From positions 1-64,000 of the forward strand of contig NZ_JACEHH010000002.1 of assembly GCF_014154935.1 (NCBI RefSeq): a stretch of 64,000 nt of DNA. Direction: 5' to 3'. The DNA is from Stieleria mannarensis (GTDB lineage: Bacteria > Planctomycetota > Planctomycetia > Pirellulales > Pirellulaceae). Shown here piece by piece: positions 1 to 8,533 of this stretch (positions are counted from its first letter, which is position 1; each line of letters starts with the position of its first letter). The translations under genes were made by a program, and so were the position numbers. The notes below the pieces were generated by a model. That model did no database searches. It was not told the origin of the DNA and was given only the letters and a program-made list of their open reading frames with translations.

Positions 1-254
1 ACGTGCGAGGATTCAGAGAGCAGGCAGAATGATACGGGGCAGAATGATGGGGCCGTTTGAGGATGAAGGGACCGGGCATACACGCTGGTGTCCAGGCTTT
101 AGCCGCCCACGGTCGCTGCTTCGCAGCGAGGGGGAATCGCCTCAAGGTTCGACACCAACACTCCTGCCCTCATCATTCTGCCCCCCATCATTCTGCCTTC
201 TATCGTTTTGCCCCCATCGTTTTGCCCCACCACGCTACCATCCCCGGAACGCCA
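1..254. other. Non-coding flank rich in dispersed repeats
   Basis: No convincing gene lies here. The stretch holds several copies of a short motif, ATCATTCTGCCCC or its complement (about 23-52 on one strand and 169-225 on the other), and one complete copy of palindromic repeat A at 85-159. It lies just past the stop of the TolC-like gene. ORFs on the plus strand here run on antisense to that gene and have no recognisable product. Confidence 0.7.
85..159. repeat. Dispersed palindromic repeat A, copy 1
   Basis: A 75-bp unit that begins CTGGTGTCCAGGCTTTAGCC and ends with GACACCAAC, so its ends are roughly inverted repeats. The centre GCTGCTTCGCAGC is itself a perfect small hairpin. Other copies are at 10274-10347, 14905-14980 and 15925-16085. 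The size, terminal inverted repeats and inner hairpin resemble REP or MITE elements; no transposase is linked to it here. Confidence 0.85.
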
Positions 255-1877
255 TCACTGCCCGCCAAACGACGCGCCGCGGATCCCGTCGCCGTCGGTG
301 TAGTCGGACGGTGCGTCCAACCCGCCGGTCAACAACAGCCCTTCGACTTGGGCGTTGGCTTGGGCCAGGTTACCTTGGGCGGCGATCAAGCGAATCGCGG
401 ATTCGAAATAGCTACGCCGCACCACCAGGACCTGCAGGAATTCGAGTTCGCCGGCGCGGTACGCTTCTTCGCTCAAATCCAAGCTCTTCTGCGTCTGCGG
501 GATGATCTCCGTTTCGTACTTCGTGACCGCTGCCAAGGCGGAATCGAATGCTTGGGCAGTCCGTGCCAACCGACTCTTGATGGATTGCTCGATCCGTTTG
601 ACGTCTTCCAGGGCGCGGGTGTATTCGGCGTAGGCGGCCGAGATGTTACCGGAGTTTTGATTCCACACAGGAATCGGCGCGGAAAACTCCAGATTGATCA
701 TTCCGGAGTCGGTTGCATTGTCGTAGCCCGCGCCGAAATTTCCGGTCAGGTTAGGCACCATCTGGACACGTTGCCGTTTCAGCAAGGCGTACTTCTCACA
801 CACCAACGCGTTGGCCGCCGACAATTCGGGGCTTTCGGAAAGGATCTGGTCGTAAGCGGCCTGCCAATCGCGCGGGGCTTTTTCGGTCGCGGGGACGTCG
901 ACCAGTCGCGCCGGTGCGGCTTCGGGCAACCCGGCGACGGCGGCCAAATCCTGCCACGCCCCCCGGTACTCGACTTCTGCTTGTTCGGCGGCCAGCATGA
1001 TTTCGCTGAGCAGGGTTTGGGCCTGCAAGACCTCGATCAAGTTGCCTTCCTCGGCCTCCTTCCGCTCCATCGCAACTTGCACCCCGCGTCGGGCGACGGT
1101 TTCGAAATTGCGTGTCGCGTCGGCGCGTTGCTGCGCCGCGACGGCTTCATAGAACCGGACACGCACATCGGTCAGAACACGGTAGCGTTGCGTCTGCATT
1201 TCCCAGCGCTGGGCCGACATCGTGTGTCCGAGTACCTCTCGGTTGAGTTCCAGTTTGTTGCCACGAACGAACTCCTGTTCCACAAACACCCCGTGCTGGT
1301 CGGTGTTTTCATCGGCGAGTTGCTGGCCGAAATAGCCCAGTGTCGGGTTGGGACGCGTGCCGACTTGGTTGCGCAGCCCCGCGGCCTTGGTGGCCGTCGC
1401 GCCGGCTGCGACAATGGCGGGGTTGTTGGCGAGGGCGAGTTGCTCGAGCTGGTCCAGGGTATAGACGTTTTCCTCGGTTGCCTGCGACACATCGGCCGCG
1501 ACCAGATCGCTGAATGATTCTAACCGCGATTCGACCGCATGCATCTCAACCGGTGCCAGCGCGATCCGCTCCAACTGGTCCGCAAAACTCGGCGACGAGT
1601 CTTGCCCCTTGTCCCCAGTCGCGACTTCATCGCCCTCGGCGCCCTCATCCGCGTAGGCAACGGTCTTGACGCGATCGAGCGACGATGCGGATGGTTCGAC
1701 CGCCTTTTTCCGATGGACTGCCGGTCGCACCGTCAACGGCGTCTCCGTCGGTGCAGTGGTCGCGCCCGGCATCGCTGGTGTGACCGTTCGCTGGTCAACC
1801 TGTGCACACCCGACAACAGATAACAAGCAGCAGGCCGACAGTGACACCTTGAATTGTCTGATGGCATCCGTGCACAC
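255..1877 (-). CDS. TolC-family outer-membrane efflux lipoprotein (CzcC/CusC-like)
   Basis: A 540-residue protein of the outer-membrane efflux factor family, the trimeric duct that joins an inner-membrane pump and periplasmic adaptor to the outside. The long alpha-helical repeats typical of the family are present (for example LDQLEQLALANNPAI early in the domain, and QTQKSLDLSEEAYRAGELEF near the end). I chose the GTG at 1877 over the longest ORF start at 1985: it has GGGAG seven bases upstream, and it puts a signal peptide at the N-terminus ending in the lipobox VVGC at about residues 19-22. The long charged linker before the OEP domain is rich in Pro, Thr and Glu. No pump or adaptor gene is adjacent, though one could lie beyond the left edge. 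Substrate unknown; the relation to metal-efflux CzcC proteins is a family-level inference. Confidence 0.88.
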   Translation of the reverse strand: MCTDAIRQFKVSLSACCLLSVVGCAQVDQRTVTPAMPGATTAPTETPLTVRPAVHRKKAVEPSASSLDRVKTVAYADEGAEGDEVATGDKGQDSSPSFADQLERIALAPVEMHAVESRLESFSDLVAADVSQATEENVYTLDQLEQLALANNPAIVAAGATATKAAGLRNQVGTRPNPTLGYFGQQLADENTDQHGVFVEQEFVRGNKLELNREVLGHTMSAQRWEMQTQRYRVLTDVRVRFYEAVAAQQRADATRNFETVARRGVQVAMERKEAEEGNLIEVLQAQTLLSEIMLAAEQAEVEYRGAWQDLAAVAGLPEAAPARLVDVPATEKAPRDWQAAYDQILSESPELSAANALVCEKYALLKRQRVQMVPNLTGNFGAGYDNATDSGMINLEFSAPIPVWNQNSGNISAAYAEYTRALEDVKRIEQSIKSRLARTAQAFDSALAAVTKYETEIIPQTQKSLDLSEEAYRAGELEFLQVLVVRRSYFESAIRLIAAQGNLAQANAQVEGLLLTGGLDAPSDYTDGDGIRGASFGGQ

Positions 1878-2174
1878 CGATAGACTCCCGTTGTGAGAAA
1901 TGATCACGTCAGCATCCTTGCCGATCTGATCCAAGTGACATCCGCAGCGGACGTACGACAGACGTTGTATCGGAACGATTGACACGATGGTGCCTCGAGT
2001 AGCGAACCTGAGTCGTCAAATCGCCAGTGGCGCGGGCCGGAAACCACTGCAACCGGCAAGGTTTAACAGCGTTGTGGGCTTAACCCGGGGGGGCAGTCGT
2101 CGATCCTCGCGCCTGGTCGGCCCTGCTGCTTGTGATAGACTTGCCCGGGCTGACTGAACGGCTCCTGGAGTGTG
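1878..2174. other. Intergenic region between divergent genes
   Basis: About 297 bp separate the TolC-like gene (-) from the glutamine amidotransferase gene (+), so promoters for both should lie here. I see no confident -35/-10 pair. Direct repeats and palindromes are absent apart from short GC-rich runs such as the one around 2080-2095. Confidence 0.5.
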
Positions 2175-2903
2175 ATGCGATCGATGGACAGATTTCTATT
2201 GCTGCAAATCCGCAACGCTGACGATCCGATGCGCGATCAGGAGATCGGGTGTTTCGCCAGGGCGTTGCAATGTGCTCCCGCTCAGATCGCTGTCCACGAC
2301 TTATTGGCCGGCCCGCCGACCGTCGCTGAATTGGATGCCGTCGATGTGGTTCTGTTGGGCGGAAGCGGCGACTACTCGGTCGCCGAGGGAGGCGAGTGGC
2401 TGCCACCGGCGCTGGCGGCAATGTGGGAATTGTACGAACTGGCCAAACCGACTTTCGCCTCCTGCTGGGGATTCCAAGCGATGGCCAAGGCACTCGGAGG
2501 CGAAGTCGTCACCGATGCCGCTCACGCCGAATTGGGATCCATCGAAGTCCGGCTGACCCGGGCCGGCCGCGAAGATCCGCTCTTCGGGCCGCTCGGCGAT
2601 CACTTCCTCGCTCCGATGGGACATCAGGATTGCGTCGTGACCTTGCCCCCGCAAGCGATCTTGTTGGCGTCGAGCGAGAAGGTGCAAAACCAGGCGTTCC
2701 GCGTCAAAGACCGACCGATCTATGGCACTCAATTCCATCCCGAACTCGATCGGACCGCGTTCATTCAACGCATCCACGCCTATCCCAACTACGTCAAATC
2801 CATCACCGGCGACTCGCTGGAAGTGTTCGAGGCAAAGGTGCGAGACACCCCGGCGACCGACCAATTGCTCGGTCGATTCATGCAGTTGTTGCGGCAAGCG
2901 TAG
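2175..2903 (+). CDS. Class I glutamine amidotransferase-like protein
   Basis: A 242-residue stand-alone class I glutamine amidotransferase domain (GMP synthase GATase-like), which hydrolyses glutamine and passes ammonia or glutamyl groups to an acceptor. The nucleophile elbow is FASCWGFQAMAKALGG with Cys97, and the catalytic His188 and Glu190 lie in GTQFHPELD, so the triad is complete. The oxyanion loop is GGSGDYSV. GGAG at 2167-2170 fits the ATG at 2175 (spacing 4); the upstream GTG at 2172 is too close, and the ATG at 2184 is a possible alternative. No synthetase partner is fused or adjacent, so the real substrate is unclear. Proteins of this kind are often annotated as GMP synthase GATase homologues or as gamma-glutamyl hydrolases. 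It has no obvious operon partner. Confidence 0.85.
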   Translation: MRSMDRFLLLQIRNADDPMRDQEIGCFARALQCAPAQIAVHDLLAGPPTVAELDAVDVVLLGGSGDYSVAEGGEWLPPALAAMWELYELAKPTFASCWGFQAMAKALGGEVVTDAAHAELGSIEVRLTRAGREDPLFGPLGDHFLAPMGHQDCVVTLPPQAILLASSEKVQNQAFRVKDRPIYGTQFHPELDRTAFIQRIHAYPNYVKSITGDSLEVFEAKVRDTPATDQLLGRFMQLLRQA

Positions 2904-3232
2904 GGCATGCGGTGCATGTGGCTTCTCGCCACGTGCACGCCATCATTCTGCCCCGAATCTTCTTACCTCTTCTCCGTGACGGCCAAACAAACGGCGGCGT
3001 TTGAGTCGATCCAGCTGATGCCCGCTGTGTTTTCATGCCCCCGCAGAGTGTCACGCGCGAAACGTCGATCGTCTAAGGTCCGGATTCAATCGCAGCGGAA
3101 GTCGCCCAAACGATCGCGACGCGGGCCCTCTCTGGCGTTTGCTTGCTGCGCAAACGCCGTCTCTCCCAGAGGGAGAGAAATTAAATTGGGTACCGAAAGC
3201 CGCGGTAAAATGATGGACGTTTCCGGCGTGAC
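2904..3232. other. Convergent intergenic region with palindrome
   Basis: This 329-bp stretch lies between two convergent genes. It contains one CATCATTCTGCCCC motif (about 2940-2953) and a strong palindrome at about 3126-3178. I found no credible gene; the long ORF starting at 2907 runs antisense into the amidohydrolase gene. Confidence 0.6.
3126..3178. terminator. Strong hairpin between convergent genes, possible bidirectional terminator
   Basis: The inner stem GGCGTTTGC pairs perfectly with GCAAACGCC across a 7-base loop. Outer arms CCCTCTCTGG and CCAGAGGGAG extend it imperfectly. It lies between the 3' ends of the amidotransferase (+) and amidohydrolase (-) genes, where a shared terminator is expected. 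There is no clean T-tract, so it could instead be a dispersed repeat. Confidence 0.45.
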
Positions 3233-6200
3233 CTACCGGCCGCGATGGCAACTGCAGCCGACCGCTTCGGATGCGGTCGCCAACACTCCCGCGCCGGCGT
3301 TGTTTTCCCAAAAGAATTCTCCCCGGGGCGCGTTGTCACCGCTGCGGTTCATTCGGTCGGCTTCGAACAGTTGCCCGTTGGCCATCACGAATTGGATCTT
3401 TTCCGAGTCACGAATCTGTTTGGTCGGATCGGCGCCGCGGCGGATCACGATCAAATCGGCCAGCTTGCCCACTTCGATTGATCCCAAATCATTGTCCAGC
3501 CCCAGGTACTTTGCACCGTTGAGCGTGCCACAGGTCAACGCCTGCATCGGCGTCATGCCTCCCTGGACGAAACTCCACATCTCCCAGTGCGTACACAGCC
3601 CCGGCAATTGACCGTGGCCGCCGGCTTGCACCAGTCCGCCTTGGTCGACGACTTGCCGGGCGATCGCGGCGACTTTGATGTGGTTGTAATCTTCCAGTGG
3701 TGCTTTTTCACGGCGTCGTGCGCGGGGATTCAAGACGTGTGGCGGAATGAAGGTCTTGAGCCGCGTGTGCAACCACAGATCGTCGATCGCGTACCAATAA
3801 CGTTCACCTGACAGGCCACCGTAAGCAACATTCAATGTCGGCGTGTAACCGACGCCGGTGCCACGCCACAGATCCATGACATCGTCGTAGGCCGTTTGCA
3901 CCGGCAAGGTGTGTTCGATCCCGGTGTGTCCGTCGACGATCATCGTCATGTTGTGCATGAACGTCGAACCGCCTTCGGGGACGACCAGCATGTCCAACTT
4001 GCGTGCCGCCGCGAGCACCTGCTGTCTTTGATCGCGTCGCGGCTGGTTGTAACTTTTGACGCTGAATGCACCGACCGCCTTCATCCGTTTGAGATGGAAT
4101 TCCGCGTCGGCCAACGATTCGATTTCGGCTTTGTAGGACCCCGTGGCTCCGTAAAGGATCTTGCCGGTCGAAAAGGTTCGTGGGGCAACGATCACGCCCG
4201 CCTTGGTCATTTCACTGGCCGCGAAAATGCTGTGCGTGTCGTTGCTGGGGTCGTGGATCGTGGTGACGCCGAACGCCAGCCGGGCGTAGTCGATCCAGTT
4301 CTGTTGCGGCGTGATCCCACCGGTCGCTTGGGCCCCATGGGCGTGTGTGTCGATCAACCCGGGTAGTACGACTTGGCCCTTCAGGTTGGTCTTGATCGCG
4401 TCGGCGGGAATTTCAATTTCGTCGCGTGGGCCGACCGCGACGATCCGGTTGCCGCGGATCACGACGACTCCGTTTTCGATCACTCCGGCTTTGCCCATCG
4501 TGACGATCCGGCCGCCGACCAGTGCACGCGTTTCGTCGGGCTGGGCGTGTGGATACTTGAACCCGATGTTGGTGGATTCGATAGCCGCCGGTGATACATC
4601 CTCGGTGTTCGTGTCCGATTCCTGCTTGCTTCCGAGTAGCTTGTCCATTGCGCCAGAAACGTCGCAGGTGGAAAGTTCCGGTCCGAGCGACCAGTGCAAC
4701 GCGGATCCGTCACCGGAAAAATGCACAAAGTCGCCGGCTTGTTCGCTGACCTTGGCGATCGGCAACCCTTTACCGCCGGGGCCGACCTTGATCGCCGAGG
4801 GGGCATGAACAAACGGAGTCACATAGACGTGAAATCGCTCGACGAGCGCCAACGACTTGCCGTCGGGCGAAACTTGCATCTCGGTCGCCCAGTCGCTGGT
4901 GTAGTGATCGCGTGCGTTCTGGCCCGACAAATCGACCGAATACAGCGTGACGTTGTCGGATTCTTTGCCGCCACCGCGGCGCGTCAAAAAGACCCGATCG
5001 CCCGATGCGGCAAACTGTGGATCGCTGCCCGAATCGGTGATCCGCTCGGCGACACCGTCACGCCAATCGATTCGGTAAATGCCTTGTTCACGCGACCACA
5101 GCGGCGACCGCAAGTGGCCTCCGCCGCGGCGTTCAAAGACGATTTGCTTTCCGTCGGGGGAGAAAGTCGCCTTGGTGTAGTGACCGGGCGTGTCGGTCAC
5201 GATCCAGTTTTCGTTGGCACTCGGATCGGTCGACGCGATTCGGATCGTCCCCAACTCGCGATCATTCCAAGTCGTGTAGACGATGTAGCGACCGTCGCGC
5301 GAGAACTGCGGGCAAAACTCGAAGTGATGCGTTTGGTCGGTCAAACGGATCGGTGTGCCATCGGGCATTGACTTGATGTAGATGTATCCGAGTGCTTGAT
5401 ACGCCACCCGATCGCCGGTCGGCGAAACACAGACGTCGCGCAACATCTTGACATCGAATTCGTCTTCGCCGACGGGGATCTTGTGACGGACGACGGTCTT
5501 GACGGTACGCGTGTCGCGGATTCGAAATGGGATGATCTCCGCATCGCCGTTCTCCAGGTCGATTCGGCGGATTTTGCCTTTGGCCCAAATCACGATCGAC
5601 CGACCATCGGGCGTGAAATCGAACGCACTGTAAACACCGTGGATCGCCCACGCTTCCTGCATGTCACGCTCCAGGTCCTCGTAGACCAAGCGAATCTCGC
5701 CCGACTGAAGGTCGAACAGGTGCAATCCGGTTTTGACTCCGACGCGGCGGACGAAGGCCAACGTTTTTCCATCCGGTGAAGGCGTCGGCCGACAGGCTCC
5801 GCCGGGACCCCGGATCAGCGTCTCGGTCTTGCCTTCGACCAGATCCAATCGCTTGATCGCGTAAATGCCTTGGTGTGAATTCTTGTCATATTCGAAGGTG
5901 TCGCCCGGCGTGACGTCTTGGCTGTAGTACAGGTAACGTCCGTCGGGCGAGAAAACTTGTTCGTTGACATCTTTCTGGTCGTTGGGCCGCTTGGTCAGTT
6001 GCACGCCGACGGTCGCGCCGGCGGCCAGGGCATCGCGATGGAACATCCAAAACTCGCCGGCACCGAGCGAACGTCGACTGGTGAAGTGTTTCCGTCCGAC
6101 CAGGTACTGGCCGTCGGGAGACCAGACGGGATTGCAGATCAAGCGGTACGTTTCACCGGTCACCTGGGTCGGTGAGGATCCGTCGGCGTTGATGATCCAA

Positions 6201-6592
6201 AGGTTGTCGCCGGCTTTCTTGTTCTTGCCGGTGCGGTCGCTGGTCATCGCGATCTGGCTGCCGTCGGGACTGAATCGCGGCTGCATTTCCCAGGCAACGG
6301 TGTTGGTCAAATTCTTGGGGAACTGCTTTCCGGTCGCGGCCGTCCCGTCGGCGCCGGTGATCGGCATCAAATACAAATCCCCCAGCAGATCAAACACGAT
6401 TTGGCTGCCGTCGGGGCTGACATCCAAGTTCATCCATGTGCCGGTATCGGTGTCGATCTTCTGTTGCCGATTCGGCGCAGGGTAATTCTCGACGTCCCAT
6501 TCAGCCGGTGAGTCGGACTCGTCGGCGATGGCATGGGTTGTCGCGATGAGGGCGAAGAGGGTGAACAGCAGGGTCTTGTAGCATGAAGCCAT
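3233..6592 (-). CDS. TolB-like propeller / amidohydrolase fusion, exported
   Basis: A 1119-residue exported enzyme. Residues 1-23 form a signal peptide. Residues 50-600 carry repeated SPDGxxI/SPDGKxxxF strands of a TolB/PD40 beta-propeller. Residues about 690-1060 are a metal-dependent amidohydrolase of the imidazolonepropionase-like group. Metal ligands are visible: H750 and H752 in the DTHAH motif, a likely carbamylated Lys846, H889, H894, and H993 in AGGHGQLPGLCTHWEM, which replaces the usual Asp-containing TxxDxP loop, as is common in this propeller-linked subfamily. Fusions of this type are widespread in marine bacteria and are usually annotated as prolidases or WD40-like amidohydrolases. 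The substrate is not predictable, though peptides or cyclic amides are plausible. It follows the sulfatase gene on the same strand after a 193-bp gap that contains a repeat, so co-transcription is uncertain. Confidence 0.9.
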   Translation of the reverse strand: MASCYKTLLFTLFALIATTHAIADESDSPAEWDVENYPAPNRQQKIDTDTGTWMNLDVSPDGSQIVFDLLGDLYLMPITGADGTAATGKQFPKNLTNTVAWEMQPRFSPDGSQIAMTSDRTGKNKKAGDNLWIINADGSSPTQVTGETYRLICNPVWSPDGQYLVGRKHFTSRRSLGAGEFWMFHRDALAAGATVGVQLTKRPNDQKDVNEQVFSPDGRYLYYSQDVTPGDTFEYDKNSHQGIYAIKRLDLVEGKTETLIRGPGGACRPTPSPDGKTLAFVRRVGVKTGLHLFDLQSGEIRLVYEDLERDMQEAWAIHGVYSAFDFTPDGRSIVIWAKGKIRRIDLENGDAEIIPFRIRDTRTVKTVVRHKIPVGEDEFDVKMLRDVCVSPTGDRVAYQALGYIYIKSMPDGTPIRLTDQTHHFEFCPQFSRDGRYIVYTTWNDRELGTIRIASTDPSANENWIVTDTPGHYTKATFSPDGKQIVFERRGGGHLRSPLWSREQGIYRIDWRDGVAERITDSGSDPQFAASGDRVFLTRRGGGKESDNVTLYSVDLSGQNARDHYTSDWATEMQVSPDGKSLALVERFHVYVTPFVHAPSAIKVGPGGKGLPIAKVSEQAGDFVHFSGDGSALHWSLGPELSTCDVSGAMDKLLGSKQESDTNTEDVSPAAIESTNIGFKYPHAQPDETRALVGGRIVTMGKAGVIENGVVVIRGNRIVAVGPRDEIEIPADAIKTNLKGQVVLPGLIDTHAHGAQATGGITPQQNWIDYARLAFGVTTIHDPSNDTHSIFAASEMTKAGVIVAPRTFSTGKILYGATGSYKAEIESLADAEFHLKRMKAVGAFSVKSYNQPRRDQRQQVLAAARKLDMLVVPEGGSTFMHNMTMIVDGHTGIEHTLPVQTAYDDVMDLWRGTGVGYTPTLNVAYGGLSGERYWYAIDDLWLHTRLKTFIPPHVLNPRARRREKAPLEDYNHIKVAAIARQVVDQGGLVQAGGHGQLPGLCTHWEMWSFVQGGMTPMQALTCGTLNGAKYLGLDNDLGSIEVGKLADLIVIRRGADPTKQIRDSEKIQFVMANGQLFEADRMNRSGDNAPRGEFFWENNAGAGVLATASEAVGCSCHRGR

Positions 6593-6701
6593 GGTGAAGC
6601 GAAGATTCGGTGTTTGATTTTGGAGACAACAAAATAACTCGGGGGAACATCAAGCGGAGAAGGGGCAGGTACCAAGTTAAGAATCAGCCCTCCTTTCCAA
6701 A

Positions 6702-6766
6702 GTCGTGCGGTTTTTGAATTAACCCTCCCTGGAAGGGAGGGTCGAGCGTAGCGAGGGGAGGGTTGC
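6702..6766. repeat. Dispersed repeat B, solo half-element
   Basis: This starts with GTCGTGCGGTTTTT and continues into the hairpin CCCTCCCTGGAAGGGAGGG, then the tail GTCGAGCGTAGCGAGGGGAG. The same sequence, reverse-complemented and differing only at one or two positions, forms the right arm of the 198-bp palindrome at 17022-17219. It lies between the sulfatase and amidohydrolase genes and may affect their joint transcription. Confidence 0.85.
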
Positions 6767-6785
6767 TTCGTATCTTCCCGCGGCA

Positions 6786-8312
6786 CTACGGAGTCCGTGG
6801 CGCCGGCAGGTGCGGAATGAACTTTGCGTCGGTGCGGCGCAGCTCTTCGATCGCTTTTTCTCGCAGCGAGAGCAGCAACGTTCGGTGCTCGGGCAGCAAC
6901 GCGAGGTTGTTCAGTTCTTCCGGGTCCGCGTCAAGATCGTAGACTTCTTCCATTTCGCCTTCGACCATCGTGCGGATGTATTTGTAGCGACCGTCGCGCA
7001 ACAGCGCGTACCAGGGGATGCCGCCGACTTCGTACATTCCGGTTTCGTCCGGCATTTGGTCGGTGTCCGATCCATACCTGCGACCCGTGTGGGTCATCAG
7101 CATCGGTTGGCTCCAATCGTCGGTTTCTGGATCGGTCAGCAGTCGGCTGATGTCACGTCCGTCGGTCCGCCAGGGGAGGTCGACGTTTGCGGCGTCGCAA
7201 AAATGGCGGACCAGGTCGGGGGCGTTGATCGGGTGCGCGCAAACCTTTCCGGCGGGGATCTTTCCGGCGTGCGAAATGATCATGGGCGAAGCGATCGCGG
7301 CGTCGTAGGCCGCGACTTTGTTGTTCATGCCATGTTGCCCGAGCGCGAACCCTTGGTCGGCGGCATACACGATCAGCGTGTTTTCCAATTGCCCGGTGTC
7401 ACGCAGGGTTTGGATCAAACGACCGACGCCTTCGTCGATCGCCATTTCGCATTCGTTGTATTGCTGGACCCAATCGTCGTACCCTTGTCCGGCGGTGTTG
7501 GTGTTGAAGTTGCTTTTCGCGACCTTTTTGCTGCGGCGGTACGGTTTACCGTCGGGACCTTCTTGCCATGCGTTTAGATTGGCCAGGTAAGCGGGCTTGT
7601 TGGGCCAGGGACCGAAGATGTCTTCGGGAACGGGTGCATTGTTGCCGGCCAGTTTTCCTTCGTGTCGGTCGGCGGGCGTGGTCGGCCCGTGGATGGCACC
7701 GTAGCACAGCCACAAATACCAGGGTTTGGTTTCGTCGCGGTTCTGGCCCTTGATGTAGTCGATCGCCCAGTTGGTGTAGTTGTCCGTCGAGTACCCGTCG
7801 ACTTTGCGATCGACGCCGTTGAAGGTCATGATTTGATCGTAGAAGTAATTGCCGGCGTTCTCCGGATGCCCGGGACGGTTCCAGACGATCTGGTGGTCCC
7901 AGTCTCGGCCGTTGCCGGTGTCGATACCCGTGTGCCACTTGCCGATCTGGGCGGTGTGGTAGCCGCTCTTGCGTAGCTCGGCGGGCCAGAAACGACACTG
8001 CTGTGGATCATAAACGCTGCCCGGGTATTGGCCCTGCATCCGCATCGTTTGGATGCCGTGTTGCAAGCGTCCGGTCAGGAAACTGGCGCGGGAGGGCATG
8101 CACCAGGCACCGAAATAGGTGCGTTCAAAACGGATGCCCTGTTTTGCCAACGCGTCGATGTTGGGGGTGTGAACCCAGTCGGGCGATTCGGGATAGCACG
8201 ACAGCGTTTTGTAATTCTGGTCGTCGGAAAAAATGAACAGGATGTTCGGCCGATCCTCGGCGAAGGCACCGGAGGTCAGCAGCAAGACCAGCAAAAGGGC
8301 GTGTTTGATCAT
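6786..8312 (-). CDS. Exported type I sulfatase
   Basis: A 508-residue sulfatase of the alkaline-phosphatase superfamily (S1), which hydrolyses sulfate esters, typically on polysaccharides or glycans, in the periplasm or outside the cell. A signal peptide spans residues 1-19 (hydrophobic LLLVLLLTSGAFA). Metal-binding Asp30-Asp31 lie in FIFSDDQ. The formylglycine signature is CMPSR at 71-75, with Cys71 the residue converted to formylglycine, followed by ASFLTGR. I took the ATG at 8312, which begins the signal peptide, rather than the longest start at 8384, which adds 24 residues unlike any leader. It is divergent from a second sulfatase at 8534. No formylglycine-generating enzyme gene is present in the window. 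The sequence resembles iduronate-sulfatase-like or choline-sulfatase-like groups, but the substrate cannot be read from it. Confidence 0.92.
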   Translation of the reverse strand: MIKHALLLVLLLTSGAFAEDRPNILFIFSDDQNYKTLSCYPESPDWVHTPNIDALAKQGIRFERTYFGAWCMPSRASFLTGRLQHGIQTMRMQGQYPGSVYDPQQCRFWPAELRKSGYHTAQIGKWHTGIDTGNGRDWDHQIVWNRPGHPENAGNYFYDQIMTFNGVDRKVDGYSTDNYTNWAIDYIKGQNRDETKPWYLWLCYGAIHGPTTPADRHEGKLAGNNAPVPEDIFGPWPNKPAYLANLNAWQEGPDGKPYRRSKKVAKSNFNTNTAGQGYDDWVQQYNECEMAIDEGVGRLIQTLRDTGQLENTLIVYAADQGFALGQHGMNNKVAAYDAAIASPMIISHAGKIPAGKVCAHPINAPDLVRHFCDAANVDLPWRTDGRDISRLLTDPETDDWSQPMLMTHTGRRYGSDTDQMPDETGMYEVGGIPWYALLRDGRYKYIRTMVEGEMEEVYDLDADPEELNNLALLPEHRTLLLSLREKAIEELRRTDAKFIPHLPAPRTP

Positions 8313-8533
8313 CGATTCATCGCCGCAAGACTGTTGCCAGCCGCGACGTGTAGCGGGTTTTGACGGTGCTGGCCGACTCGGCAAGACGTCCTTGCGATTG
8401 ATCTCCGTTCGCAGCGGCCGAGCGGTATTCTAATCGGTTTTCCCGGCGGAAAGTGATTCGACGATCGTCACGCGAACGACGTTTGTCTGGTTAAGATGGT
8501 AGCCACCGGAACGTTCATCACAGAGGATCATTC

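Noticed and set aside
57-1517. A 486-residue open frame on the plus strand
   Set aside because: It overlaps the TolC-like gene in antisense. The first part is a translated repeat A and the rest has no domain.
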